64,000 nucleotides of DNA from positions 1 through 64,000 of the forward strand of contig NZ_JAJQQS010000022.1 in NCBI RefSeq assembly GCF_021228125.1. The letters run 5' to 3'. Positions 33,004 to 41,806 of this stretch are shown here, in pieces. The position numbers and the translations under genes were made by a program. Under the pieces are notes generated by a model. The model did not search any database and was not told where the DNA came from. It saw only the letters and a program-made list of their open reading frames with translations. This stretch comes from Streptomyces albireticuli. Lineage in GTDB: Bacteria > Actinomycetota > Actinomycetes > Streptomycetales > Streptomycetaceae. The stretch's first letter is position 1. Every line of letters starts with the position of its first letter.

Positions 33004-33876
33004 TCATCCGCCCTGTCCGGCGTCCGCGACGAGGGCGGCGTCGTTCGCGGGCATGGCCGGCGGAGCGCCCTTGCGCGAGCGCTTCGTGCGCCGTTCGACC
33101 CAGGTCGCGAGCGACGACAGGGCCAGACACAGCAGGATGTAGATCGAACCGAAGACGATGACCATCGGGATGAAGGCGTAGACGCCGTTCACCGGCTCGG
33201 TCTGCTGGGCGAACGCGCGGCCGACGAACAGCAGCTCCTCGTACAGGATGATGAATCCGAGGGAGGTGTCCTTCAGGGTCACCACGAGCTGGCTGATGAT
33301 CGACGGCAGCATCGAGCGCACGGCCTGCGGGATGAGGACGCTCGTCATCACCTGGGTCTTGCGCAGGCCGAGCGCGTACGCGGCCTCGCTCTGCCCCTTG
33401 GGCACGGCGTTGATGCCGGACCGGAAGATCTCCGCCTGCACCGAGCCGTTGTACAGCGTGAGCCCGATGACCAGCGCCCACATCGGCTCGGAGGTGAACA
33501 CCGCCGCGAACAGCAGGAAGATCATGATCAGCAGCGGCATGGCGCGGAAGAACTCCACCACCGTGGTCGCCAGCCAGCGCACCGGCCGGTGGTCGGAGAG
33601 CCGGGCCGAGGCCAGCACCGCGCCGAGCGCCAGCGAGAGCACGGCGGCGACGGCGAAGGTCTTGAGCGTGGTCAGCAGGCCGTCGAGGATCCGCTCGTGG
33701 GTGTTGCTGTACTCGTAGTCGTCCCACAGTTCCGCCTGGAACTGACCGGTGTCGTCCAGCTTGTAGACGATGAAGCCCAGCAGCCCGAGGAGGGCCACGG
33801 TGGACAGCCCGCCGTATATCCGGTTGCGCACCCTCGCCTTCGGACCGGGTACGTCGTAGAGGACGCTCGCACTCAT
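33004..33876 (-). CDS. gluD: Glutamate ABC transporter permease GluD
   Basis: This 290-residue inner-membrane permease is of the polar amino-acid (HisM) type. It has a long N-terminal part with one span, then about five membrane segments. The EAA loop that contacts the ATPase is visible as SEAAYALGLRKTQVMTSVLIPQAVR. The ATG overlaps the gluC stop as ATGA, so the two permeases are coupled and probably heterodimerise. It is the last gene of gluABCD, known in Streptomyces and Corynebacterium as the high-affinity glutamate uptake system. The C-terminal tail is basic then Ala-rich. Confidence 0.9.
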   Translation of the reverse strand: MSASVLYDVPGPKARVRNRIYGGLSTVALLGLLGFIVYKLDDTGQFQAELWDDYEYSNTHERILDGLLTTLKTFAVAAVLSLALGAVLASARLSDHRPVRWLATTVVEFFRAMPLLIMIFLLFAAVFTSEPMWALVIGLTLYNGSVQAEIFRSGINAVPKGQSEAAYALGLRKTQVMTSVLIPQAVRSMLPSIISQLVVTLKDTSLGFIILYEELLFVGRAFAQQTEPVNGVYAFIPMVIVFGSIYILLCLALSSLATWVERRTKRSRKGAPPAMPANDAALVADAGQGG

Positions 33877-34523
33877 CGGGCCACCGCCAGCCGGTTCTCC
33901 AGCAGCCGGAAGAGGCCGCTGATCGCGAAAGTGATGATGATGTAGCAGACCGCGATCCAGGCGAAGATCACGTAGATGTTGTAGCCGGCGTCGGCGTTGA
34001 GGGTCTTCTGCACCGAGCCGAGCTCGGTGACGTTGAAGCCCGAGGCGATCGCGGTGTTCTTGGCCAGCGCGATCATCAGGCTGCCGATCGGCGGGATCGC
34101 CGTCCGGGCCGCCTGGGGCAGCACTATCTGGCCCAGCGTCTGGCTGAAGGTCATCCCGATCGAACGGGCCGCCTCCGCCTGCCCCACCGGCACCGTGTTG
34201 ATGCCGGACCTGATGGCCTCGCAGACGAACGCCGAGGTGTAGCAGCCCAGCGCCATCACGGCGAGCCAGAAGGAGTCCCACCCCTTGAGGCCGAGGGCCG
34301 GCAGGCCCAGGGTGACCACGAGGAAGAGCAGCACCAGTGGGGTGTTGCGCAGCAACGTCACCCAGGCGGTGCCGAAGACGCGCAGGGCGGGCACCGGAGA
34401 GACGCGGAACGCCGCGATCAAGGTGCCCAGCACGAGGGCGAGCAGAGCGCTGAGCGCCGTCAGCTCCACGGTGCCGAGAAAGCCTTCGCGGAACATCGCA
34501 AAGTTGTCCGACAAAACGTTCAA
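33873..34523 (-). CDS. gluC: Glutamate ABC transporter permease GluC
   Basis: This 216-residue permease has about five membrane segments and the EAA loop AEAARSIGMTFSQTLGQIVLPQAAR. It is the shorter partner of GluD. The start appears to be TTG 34523, because GGAGA lies 7 nt upstream and no ATG or GTG fits before the first conserved residues (MNVLSDNFAMFREGFLGTV). A rare TTG start together with the hairpin upstream would lower its expression relative to GluB. Confidence 0.9.
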   Translation of the reverse strand: MNVLSDNFAMFREGFLGTVELTALSALLALVLGTLIAAFRVSPVPALRVFGTAWVTLLRNTPLVLLFLVVTLGLPALGLKGWDSFWLAVMALGCYTSAFVCEAIRSGINTVPVGQAEAARSIGMTFSQTLGQIVLPQAARTAIPPIGSLMIALAKNTAIASGFNVTELGSVQKTLNADAGYNIYVIFAWIAVCYIIITFAISGLFRLLENRLAVAR

Positions 34524-34564
34524 GTCAAGTCTCCGGGAATCGCGAGGCGGGTATCAGCGGCCCC

Positions 34565-34611
34565 GGCGGCCGGAGCCCCGTGGACCGGGAGGATCCAGGG
34601 CTCCGGCCGCC
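34565..34611 (-). terminator. Long hairpin between gluB and gluC
   Basis: A perfect 14-bp stem (34565-34578 with 34598-34611) encloses a 19-nt loop that can itself pair through TGGA/TCCA. It lies just after gluB on the transcribed strand. It probably acts as a partial terminator or 3' stabiliser that keeps the binding protein in excess over the permeases. Confidence 0.6.
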
Positions 34612-34642
34612 GCCGCGGGACCGGTCGGACGCCGACCGCAGG

Positions 34643-35563
34643 TCAGTAGCGGTCGACCGCCGGCGGGTTCGAGGCCGCGACGCCGGAGAGCCCGAGCGTG
34701 GCGTCGTACGCCTTCTTCCAGTCGCCGTTCTTCATGTGCGCCTCCAGGGCGTCGTTGACGGCGTTCCGCAGCGCCTTGTCCTCCTTCTTGAGGCCGACGC
34801 CGTAGGGCTCCTTGGAGAACGGGTTGCCGACGACCTTCAAGGCGCCCTTGTTCTGCGCGGCGTAGCCCTTGAGGATCGAGTCGTCCGTGGTGAGGGCGTC
34901 CGCCGTGCCGTTGACGACCTCCTGCACACAGAGCTGGTAGGTCTGCTGCGCCTTGGCCTCGGCCACGCCGTACTTGGGCTCCTTGATCCGCTTGAGCGGT
35001 GTGGAACCGCTCGCCGAGCAGACCTTCTTGCCCTTGAGGTCGTCCGGGCCCTTGATGTCGCTGTCGGCCTTCACCAGCAGGTCCTGTCCGGCGATGTAGT
35101 ACGGGCCGCCGAACCCGACCTGCTTCTTCCGCTCGTCGTTGATCGTGTACGTGCCGACATAGAGGTCGACGCCACCGCTGGCGATCTGCGTCTCACGGGC
35201 CTCGGAGGGGATCGTCTGCCACTTGATGTGCGCCTCGTCGAAGCCGAGGTCGGCCGCGATCATGCGGGCGATCTCCACATCGAATCCGGTGCGCTTCTTG
35301 GTGCCGGGGTTCTCGTAACCGAGGCCGGGCTGATCGGCCTTGGTGCCGATGGTGATGGTCTTGCCCTTGATCTTCTCGAAGACGGGCGAGTCCTTGACGT
35401 CGGCGGCGGTGTTCACCTTGTAGGTCGGCGTGGGCGGCGCGGACTTGTTGTCGCCGGCCTTGTCGCTCTTGTCGTCGGGGCTCCCCGACTTGCCGCAGGC
35501 GGTCGCGGTCGCGGTGAGCGCCAGCACCACGGCGGCCGCTGCGGCGGTTTTGCGGAGCTTCAT
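34643..35563 (-). CDS. gluB: Glutamate-binding lipoprotein GluB
   Basis: This 306-residue extracytoplasmic solute-binding protein starts with a lipoprotein signal: basic MKLRK, a hydrophobic Ala/Val/Leu stretch and the lipobox LTATATAC near residue 23. A Lys/Asp-rich linker follows. The mature domain is of bacterial SBP family 3, with GFDVEIARMIAADLGFDEAHIKW and VDLYVGTYTINDERKKQVGFGGPYY. It captures glutamate for GluACD. The start is ATG 35563, with AAAGGA upstream; another ATG 9 nt earlier lacks a good site. The spacer to gluA is 133 nt. Confidence 0.93.
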   Translation of the reverse strand: MKLRKTAAAAAVVLALTATATACGKSGSPDDKSDKAGDNKSAPPTPTYKVNTAADVKDSPVFEKIKGKTITIGTKADQPGLGYENPGTKKRTGFDVEIARMIAADLGFDEAHIKWQTIPSEARETQIASGGVDLYVGTYTINDERKKQVGFGGPYYIAGQDLLVKADSDIKGPDDLKGKKVCSASGSTPLKRIKEPKYGVAEAKAQQTYQLCVQEVVNGTADALTTDDSILKGYAAQNKGALKVVGNPFSKEPYGVGLKKEDKALRNAVNDALEAHMKNGDWKKAYDATLGLSGVAASNPPAVDRY

Positions 35564-35696
35564 GGTGAACATCCTTTGCGTCTACGGGTATGACGGGACG
35601 GCCGGTGCGGCGGCGGGTGGCCGCCGGGCCGGCAGGCGTCGGACACCTCCGGAGCCGGGCGGTCCGTCGGGTGGTGATAAGAGGGCGCGTGGCCGG

Positions 35697-36476
35697 TCAG
35701 TGATGAAGGATCTTCGACAGGAAGTCCTTGGCCCGGTCGCTGCGCGGGTTGCTGAAGAACTGGTCCGGCCGCGCCTCTTCGACGATGCGGCCGTCCGCCA
35801 TGAAGACCACCCGGTTCGCGGCGGAGCGCGCGAAGCCCATCTCATGGGTGACCACGACCATCGTCATGCCGTCCCGGGCGAGCTGCTGCATGACCTCCAG
35901 CACCTCATTGATCATCTCCGGGTCCAGCGCCGACGTCGGCTCGTCGAACAGCATCACCTTCGGATCCATGGCCAGCGCCCGCGCGATCGCCACCCGCTGC
36001 TGCTGACCACCCGACAACTGCGCCGGGTACTTCTCCGCCTGGGCGCCCACCCCGACCCGGTCGAGCAGGGCGCGGGCCTTCTGCTCGGCCTGCTTGCGGT
36101 CGGTCTTGCGGACCTTGACCTGCCCCAGGGTGACGTTCTCCAGGACGGTCTTGTGGGCGAAGAGATTGAACGACTGGAAGACCATCCCCACGTCGGCGCG
36201 CAGCCGCGCCAGCTCCTTGCCCTCCTGGGGCAGGGGCTTGCCGTCGATGGTGATCGATCCGGAATCGGTCGTCTCCAGCCGGTTGATGGTCCTGCACAGC
36301 GTCGACTTCCCGGAGCCCGAGGGCCCGATGACGACGACGACCTCGCCGCGCGCGATCGTCAGGTCGACGTCCTGGAGCACATGCAGCGCGCCGAAGTGCT
36401 TGTTCACGTTGTGCAGGACGACCAGCGGGTCCGCGGGGGCCGCCGCGGCGTCCTTGGTCACCGATACTTCGCTCAT
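35697..36476 (-). CDS. gluA: Glutamate ABC transporter ATPase GluA
   Basis: This 259-residue ATPase energises glutamate uptake. Walker A is GPSGSGKST, the Q-loop is in GMVFQSFNLFAH, the ABC signature is LSGGQQQRVAIARALA, Walker B is VMLFDEPTSALDPE and the switch His is in VVTHEMGFA. All catalytic residues are present. The start is ATG 36476, with GAGGAA upstream, rather than the in-frame ATG 18 nt earlier. It is the first gene of gluABCD and divergent from the two-component genes gluR-gluK. Confidence 0.94.
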   Translation of the reverse strand: MSEVSVTKDAAAAPADPLVVLHNVNKHFGALHVLQDVDLTIARGEVVVVIGPSGSGKSTLCRTINRLETTDSGSITIDGKPLPQEGKELARLRADVGMVFQSFNLFAHKTVLENVTLGQVKVRKTDRKQAEQKARALLDRVGVGAQAEKYPAQLSGGQQQRVAIARALAMDPKVMLFDEPTSALDPEMINEVLEVMQQLARDGMTMVVVTHEMGFARSAANRVVFMADGRIVEEARPDQFFSNPRSDRAKDFLSKILHH

Positions 36477-36512
36477 CGGCGTTCCTCGCTCCATCCTCCT
36501 CGGTTGGGGAGG

Positions 36513-36542
36513 ACCCTAATGAGCGTGAACTACCAGCGTCAT
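36513..36542 (-). promoter_or_regulatory. Promoter of gluABCD
   Basis: On the minus strand ATGACG (36542-36537) and TAGGGT (36518-36513) are 18 nt apart, giving a leader of about 30 nt before gluA. Confidence 0.55.
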
Positions 36543-36712
36543 TACATCTGAGCTGAAATTGAGCATAACGATCCGGCCGCAAAGGGACACACTGCGTGAA
36601 GGGGGCGCACGGTGTGTACAAGGGTTGTGCGGGCGTACCGGCTGCATAACGGAAGCGCCCTCACACCTACAACCCCCTTGACGAGGTGGGCGTCCATCAG
36701 CGTGGATGCGGT

Positions 36713-36732
36713 GTTGCCACAGCGTTGCCACA
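36713..36732 (+). promoter_or_regulatory. 11-bp-phased direct repeat before gluR
   Basis: GTTGCCACA occurs twice, at 36713-36721 and 36724-36732, so starts are 11 bp apart, one helical turn. Phased direct repeats are typical binding sites of OmpR-family regulators such as GluR. They lie downstream of a TTGACG (36678-36683), near the expected transcription start. Confidence 0.5.
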
Positions 36733-36762
36733 ACCGCACGCGGGCCGTACGGAGGGAGGCGG

Positions 36763-37473
36763 ATGAGACTTCTGCTCGTGGAGGACGACGATCACGTGGC
36801 CGCGGCGCTGGCGGCCGTCCTCGCCCGGCACGGGTTCTACGTCACGCACGCCCGCAGCGGCGAGGAGGCCCTGCGCGCGCTGCTGCCCGACGCGGGCGCG
36901 CCGTTCGCCGTCGTCCTGCTCGACCTCGGCCTGCCCGACCAGGACGGCTTCGAGGTCTGCGGCAAGATCCGCAAGCGCACCACCACGCCCGTCATCATGG
37001 TCACCGCCCGCGCCGACACCCGGTCGAAGATCCACGGCCTCAACCTCGGCGCCGACGACTACGTGGTGAAGCCCTACGACACCGGCGAACTCCTCGCCCG
37101 CATCCACGCGGTGGCCCGCCGCACCCCGCCCACCGACAGCGGCGGCCCGGAGGAGCAGCGCGGCACCGAGGAGCCGCAGCCCCTGCGCCTGGGCCCGCTC
37201 ACCATCGAGCTCCCCAACCGCCAGGTCTCCGTGGGCGGCGCCACCGTCCCGCTCACCCGTAAGGAGTTCGATCTGCTGGCCCTGCTCGCCCAGCGCCCGG
37301 GCGTCGTCTTCCGCCGGGAACAGATCATCAGCGAGGTCTGGCGCACCAGTTGGGAGGGCACGGGGCGCACTCTGGAGGTGCACGTCGCCTCGCTCCGCGC
37401 CAAGCTGCGGATGCCCGCCCTCATCGAGACGGTGCGCGGCGTCGGCTACAAAATCGTCGTCCCGGCCGCGTGA
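36763..37473 (+). CDS. gluR: OmpR-family response regulator GluR
   Basis: This 236-residue regulator has a receiver domain (1-118) with acidic cluster Glu7-Asp10, phospho-Asp54 in LLDLGLPDQDG and the Lys of YVVKPYD. After a Gly/Glu linker comes an OmpR winged helix (about 145-235), with LTRKEFDLLALLAQRPG and RTLEVHVASLRAKLR. GGAGGGAGG lies just before ATG 36763. It is divergent from gluABCD and 16 bp upstream of gluK. In S. coelicolor this pair senses extracellular glutamate and activates gluABCD; the same circuit is inferred here from gene order and similarity. Confidence 0.9.
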   Translation: MRLLLVEDDDHVAAALAAVLARHGFYVTHARSGEEALRALLPDAGAPFAVVLLDLGLPDQDGFEVCGKIRKRTTTPVIMVTARADTRSKIHGLNLGADDYVVKPYDTGELLARIHAVARRTPPTDSGGPEEQRGTEEPQPLRLGPLTIELPNRQVSVGGATVPLTRKEFDLLALLAQRPGVVFRREQIISEVWRTSWEGTGRTLEVHVASLRAKLRMPALIETVRGVGYKIVVPAA

Positions 37474-37489
37474 GGGGCCGGCCCGACCC

Positions 37490-38929
37490 GTGCGCACCCG
37501 ACTCCTCCCGCTCCTCATCATCCTGCTCGCGGGCGTCCTGCTGGCCCTGGGCTTCCCGCTGGCCGGCAGCATCGCCGCGGCCGAGCAGCAGCGGCTGGTC
37601 GTCGACCGCATCGACGACACGGCCCGCTTCGCCTCGCTCGCCCAGTACGTCACCGCCCGGCCCTTCGACCCCGACGCCGGGAACGACGAGCGGCTCAACA
37701 CCCTGCGCGACGAACTCCTGCGCTATGAGGACGTCTACGACATCAAGGTGGGCATCTTCTACCGCGAAGGGCGGGCCATGGCTGTCGCCCCGGCGGGCTG
37801 GTCCGTACCTCCCGAGGGCGAGGGACAGCGCGCCTTCCAGGAGGCCCTGGCGGGACGGCGCAGCCACGACCCCAGCCAGGTCTGGCCATTACGGCATACC
37901 CGGCTGACCGTCGCCTCGCCGGTCATCCGCGACGGCGACGTGGTCGCCGTCGTCGTCACCGACTCGCCGACCGGGGCGCTGCGCTCCAGGATCCTGCACT
38001 CCTGGCTGCTCCTGGTGGCCGGGGAGACCGCGGCCATGCTCGTCGCGGTGGCAGCCGCCTTCCGCCTCACCGGCTGGGTGCTGCGGCCCGTACGGACGCT
38101 CGACGCGGCCACCCACGGCATAGCCACGGGCCGGATGAACTCCCGCGTCGCGGTGGACAGCGGGCCACCCGAGCTGCGCCGCCTGGCCCGGTCGTTCAAC
38201 GAGATGGCCGACAACGTCGAGACGGTCCTGGAGCAGCAGCGCGCCTTCGTCGCCGACGCCTCGCACCAGCTGCGCAACCCCCTCTCCGCCCTGCTGCTCC
38301 GCATCGAGCTGCTCGCCCTCGACCTGCCCGACGACCATGAGGAGATCGCCTCCGTCCGGACCGAGGGCAACCGCCTCGCCCGCGTCCTCGACGACCTGCT
38401 GGACCTGGCCCTGGCCGAGCACGCGGCGGCGGACCTCCAGCTCGCGGACATAGCGGAGATCGTCACCGACCGGGTGGGCGCCTGGTCGCCGGTCGCCGAC
38501 CGGGAGCGGGTCACCCTCACCTACCGCGGCCCGGCCGCGGCCACCGGCTGGGCCGACCCGGTGGCCCTCTCCAGCGCCCTCGACGCCGTGGTCGACAACG
38601 CCCTCAAGTTCACGCCCGCGGAGGCCCACGTCGAGGTCAGCGTCGCCGTCGAGGGCGACACGGTGGGCATCACGGTCGCCGACGGCGGCCCCGGCCTCAC
38701 CGAGGACGAGCTGACCCGGATCGGCGACCGCTTCTGGCGCAGCGGCCGGCACCAGAACGTCTCGGGCTCGGGTCTCGGACTGTCGATCTCCCGCGCCCTC
38801 CTCGCGGCCGGCGGCGCCACCCTCTCCTACGCGCCGAACGAGCCGCGGGGGCTGCGGGCGGTGATCAGGGTGCCGCGCGACGGCGGCGAGACCGGTAAGG
38901 GGAGCAAAGGCCCATCTTCGCGCAAGTGA
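37490..38929 (+). CDS. gluK: Sensor histidine kinase GluK
   Basis: This 479-residue membrane kinase has two spans (about 5-28 and 165-190) that frame an extracytoplasmic sensor of about 135 residues containing VYDIKVGIFYREGRA. A HAMP domain follows (about 190-245). The HisKA domain has the phospho-His in ADASHQLRNPLSAL. The HATPase domain has DNALKF (N box), DGGPGL (G1) and SGSGLGLSIS (G2). The start is GTG 37490, 16 bp after gluR. It is the partner of GluR for control of glutamate uptake. How the small sensor domain reads glutamate is unknown. Confidence 0.9.
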   Translation: MRTRLLPLLIILLAGVLLALGFPLAGSIAAAEQQRLVVDRIDDTARFASLAQYVTARPFDPDAGNDERLNTLRDELLRYEDVYDIKVGIFYREGRAMAVAPAGWSVPPEGEGQRAFQEALAGRRSHDPSQVWPLRHTRLTVASPVIRDGDVVAVVVTDSPTGALRSRILHSWLLLVAGETAAMLVAVAAAFRLTGWVLRPVRTLDAATHGIATGRMNSRVAVDSGPPELRRLARSFNEMADNVETVLEQQRAFVADASHQLRNPLSALLLRIELLALDLPDDHEEIASVRTEGNRLARVLDDLLDLALAEHAAADLQLADIAEIVTDRVGAWSPVADRERVTLTYRGPAAATGWADPVALSSALDAVVDNALKFTPAEAHVEVSVAVEGDTVGITVADGGPGLTEDELTRIGDRFWRSGRHQNVSGSGLGLSISRALLAAGGATLSYAPNEPRGLRAVIRVPRDGGETGKGSKGPSSRK

Positions 38930-38977
38930 ACATCGCCGGGCATGGCTGTGGGGCGGTGATCCGGTGAAGCCGAGCCG

Positions 38978-39013
38978 ACGGCCCTCTAAGGCTTCACGGC
39001 CCTCTAAGGCTTC
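38978..39013. repeat. Tandem 18-bp duplication across the TAXI gene stop
   Basis: ACGGCCCTCTAAGGCTTC occurs twice in direct succession (38978-38995 and 38996-39013). The right copy contains the stop codon of the TAXI gene; the left copy is a downstream duplicate that also carries the stop. GGTGAAGCC and GGCTTCACC around it can form a hairpin between the convergent genes. Confidence 0.75.
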
Positions 39014-40002
39014 ACCGACAGGTAGTAGCGGCGGGCTCCCTTGTGGAGGTTCAGGGGGTCCGTGAAAATCGCCGTCCGGAGGTCCACTTTCTGCGCGGCG
39101 TGCACCTTCTGCCCTATGCGGTCGCGACTGTTCATCACCGACCGGGTGACGCTCTCCGCCAGCTCCGGGTCCGCGCTGTCCATGGTCATCAGAAGGTTCG
39201 CGACCGCTATCGTCTTCACCGACTGCGAGGCCCGCAGTTCCGGATAGGCGTCCACCGGCATGACCGCCGCCCGGTAGAAGCGCGTCTCCGGCCCCAGCGC
39301 GTGCAGCGGGCCGACCAGGTCGCCCAGCTGGACGAGCCGGATGGACAGCCGCCGGCCGAGCGCCGACACGGCGTTCGTCGGCAGGCCGCCGGACCAGAAG
39401 AACGCGTCGAGCTCCCCGTTCTCCAGCAGGCCGGGCATCCGGTCGATGCCGACCCGCACCGGCGTGATGTCCCTGTCGAAGTCGAGCCCGGCGGCCTTCA
39501 CCAGCCGCCGCGTGATCAGCTGCACGCCCGAGTCGTCGGTGCCGACGCCGACCCGCAGCCCCTTGAGGTCCCGTGCCGACCGCACCGCGGACTCCTTCTC
39601 GACCACCAGCTGGATGTAGTCGTCGTAGAGCCGCGCGCACGCCCGCAGCCCTTCCGCGCCCGGCTGCTTCCGGTCCTGGTAGGTGGCGACCGAGTCGGCG
39701 GTGGCCAGGGTGAAGTCGGCCTTGCCTGACGTGAGCTGCTGGAGGTTGTCCAGCGACCCCTGGCTGCCCCTGAGCCGCACCTCCAGGTCGGGCATGTCGT
39801 GGCCCAGGTCCTCCTTCAGGAGGTCGCCGTACTTCGCGTACACCCCGGTCGGGACCCCCGTCGCGAACGACAGCCGGCCCGTGGGCGCCGACGTGCCGTG
39901 CAGGGACACGAGCCACCACAGGAACAGCGCGAGCGTGAGGGCCGCCGCCGCGCCGGCCCGTACGGCACGGCGCCCGCCGAGGCGTGGGAGTCGGGGAACC
40001 AT
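39004..40002 (-). CDS. TAXI-family TRAP-type solute receptor (orphan)
   Basis: This 332-residue protein belongs to the TAXI family of TRAP transporter receptors. An N-terminal hydrophobic segment (about 15-35, AGAAAALTLALFLWWLV) is a signal anchor or uncleaved signal peptide. The family segments are FATGVPTGVYAKYGDLL, TADSVATYQDRK, GLRVGVGTDDSGVQLITRRLV and GELDAFFWSGGLPTNAV. No TRAP permease gene is in the window, so its transporter role is uncertain. Several TAXI receptors elsewhere bind glutamate or glutamine, and it converges on gluK, so an accessory glutamate-sensing role is possible but inferred. The start at ATG 40002 lacks a clear Shine-Dalgarno sequence. Confidence 0.85.
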   Translation of the reverse strand: MVPRLPRLGGRRAVRAGAAAALTLALFLWWLVSLHGTSAPTGRLSFATGVPTGVYAKYGDLLKEDLGHDMPDLEVRLRGSQGSLDNLQQLTSGKADFTLATADSVATYQDRKQPGAEGLRACARLYDDYIQLVVEKESAVRSARDLKGLRVGVGTDDSGVQLITRRLVKAAGLDFDRDITPVRVGIDRMPGLLENGELDAFFWSGGLPTNAVSALGRRLSIRLVQLGDLVGPLHALGPETRFYRAAVMPVDAYPELRASQSVKTIAVANLLMTMDSADPELAESVTRSVMNSRDRIGQKVHAAQKVDLRTAIFTDPLNLHKGARRYYLSVKP

Positions 40003-40176
40003 GGGCGGATACTGCCAGGCCCGGCCGGGCTTGGGCAGTGCCTTGACACAGGACTCCACCCGGACCGGTGGACGGGCCGCGGGGCGCCGCACGTGGGGTG
40101 GGCGTGCGGGAAGGAGGCGGGAAAGGGAAGGGAAGAGGCGGTCTGTCCGGGTGACCACGTACCCTGGTCGATTGAG

Positions 40177-41667
40177 ATGAGTGCGAAGACATACGAGGTG
40201 CGCACCTACGGGTGCCAGATGAACGTCCATGACTCCGAGCGGCTGTCCGGCCTGCTGGAGGACGCGGGCTACGTCCGCGCGCCCGAAGGCACCCCGGAGG
40301 GCGACGCCGACGTGGTCGTCTTCAACACCTGCGCGGTGCGGGAGAACGCCGACAACAAGCTGTACGGCAATCTCGGCCGGCTGGCCCCGATGAAGACGAA
40401 GCGGCCCGGGATGCAGATCGCCGTCGGCGGCTGCCTCGCCCAGAAGGACCGTGACACCATCGTCACGCGGGCCCCCTGGGTCGACGTCGTCTTCGGTACG
40501 CACAACATCGGCAAGCTGCCCGTCCTGCTGGAGCGCGCCCGCGTCCAGGAGGAGGCGCAGGTCGAGATCGCCGAGTCGCTGGAGGCGTTCCCCTCGACGC
40601 TGCCCACGCGGCGCGAGAGCGCGTACGCGGCCTGGGTCTCCATCTCCGTCGGCTGCAACAACACCTGCACCTTCTGCATCGTCCCGGCACTGCGCGGCAA
40701 GGAGAAGGACCGCCGTCCCGGCGACATCCTGGCCGAGGTCGAGGCGCTCGTCGCCGAGGGCGTCAGCGAGATCACCCTGCTCGGGCAGAACGTGAACGCC
40801 TACGGCTCCGACATGGGCGACCGCGAGGCGTTCTCGAAGCTGCTGCGCGCCTGCGGGCAGATCGAGGGCCTGGAGCGCGTCCGCTTCACCTCGCCGCACC
40901 CGCGCGACTTCACCGACGACGTCATCGCCGCCATGGCCGAGACGCCCAACGTGATGCACCAGCTGCACATGCCGCTCCAGTCCGGTTCGGACCCGGTGCT
41001 CAAGGCCATGCGCCGCTCGTACCGCCAGGAGCGCTTCCTGGGCATCATCGAGAAGGTGCGCGCCGCCATGCCGGACGCCGCCATCTCCACCGACATCATC
41101 GTGGGCTTCCCCGGCGAGACCGAGGAGGACTTCGAGCAGACCATGCACGTGGTCCGCGAGGCCCGCTTCGCGAACGCCTTCACGTTCCAGTACTCCAAGC
41201 GCCCGGGCACCCCCGCCGCGACCATGGAGGGCCAGATCCCCAAGGAGGTCGTGCAGGCGCGCTACGAGCGTCTCGTCGCCCTCCAGGAGGAGATCTCCTG
41301 GGACGAGAACAAGAAGCAGGTCGGCCGGACCCTGGAGATCATGGTCGCCGAGGGCGAGGGCCGTAAGGACGGCGCCACGCACCGCCTGTCCGGCCGCGCC
41401 CCCGACAACCGCCTGGTGCACTTCACCAAGCCGGACGAGGACGTGCGCCCCGGCGACGTGGTGACCGTCGAGATCACCTACGCCGCCCCGCACCACCTGC
41501 TGGCCGAGGGCCCCGCCAAGGGCGTGCGCCGCACGCGCGCGGGCGACGCCTGGGAGAAGCGCAACGCCGCCCAGGCCGACAAGGGCGCGGGCGTCATGCT
41601 GGGCCTTCCGGGCATCGGCGTCCCGGCCCCGCTGCCGGCGCCGACGGGCGGTTGCAGCATCGTCTGA
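40177..41667 (+). CDS. miaB: tRNA-2-methylthio-N6-adenosine synthase MiaB
   Basis: This 496-residue radical-SAM enzyme methylthiolates the i6A37 base made by MiaA. The MTTase domain has cysteines in YGCQMN, NTCAV and GGCLA. The radical-SAM cluster motif is CNNTCTFC, followed by the MiaB-type IVPALRGKEKDRRP. A TRAM domain (about 375-445) precedes a C-terminal extension of about 45 residues with GVMLGLPGIGVPAPLP. A TACCCT hexamer at 40160-40165, 11 nt before the ATG, may be its -10, giving a very short leader. The substrate modification is completed by miaA at 43403. Confidence 0.95.
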   Translation: MSAKTYEVRTYGCQMNVHDSERLSGLLEDAGYVRAPEGTPEGDADVVVFNTCAVRENADNKLYGNLGRLAPMKTKRPGMQIAVGGCLAQKDRDTIVTRAPWVDVVFGTHNIGKLPVLLERARVQEEAQVEIAESLEAFPSTLPTRRESAYAAWVSISVGCNNTCTFCIVPALRGKEKDRRPGDILAEVEALVAEGVSEITLLGQNVNAYGSDMGDREAFSKLLRACGQIEGLERVRFTSPHPRDFTDDVIAAMAETPNVMHQLHMPLQSGSDPVLKAMRRSYRQERFLGIIEKVRAAMPDAAISTDIIVGFPGETEEDFEQTMHVVREARFANAFTFQYSKRPGTPAATMEGQIPKEVVQARYERLVALQEEISWDENKKQVGRTLEIMVAEGEGRKDGATHRLSGRAPDNRLVHFTKPDEDVRPGDVVTVEITYAAPHHLLAEGPAKGVRRTRAGDAWEKRNAAQADKGAGVMLGLPGIGVPAPLPAPTGGCSIV

Positions 41668-41806
41668 CGTGACCCGGGTCCGGGGGCGGCCACGACCGCT
41701 TCCGGACCCGCGTCCGTCCGCCCGTGGGCCGCATCCGTCCGGAGGCGCCCCCGGGGAACCTCCCGGCGCCCCGGGTGCCCGCCGCGACCCGGACCCGCCG
41801 CCCCAC

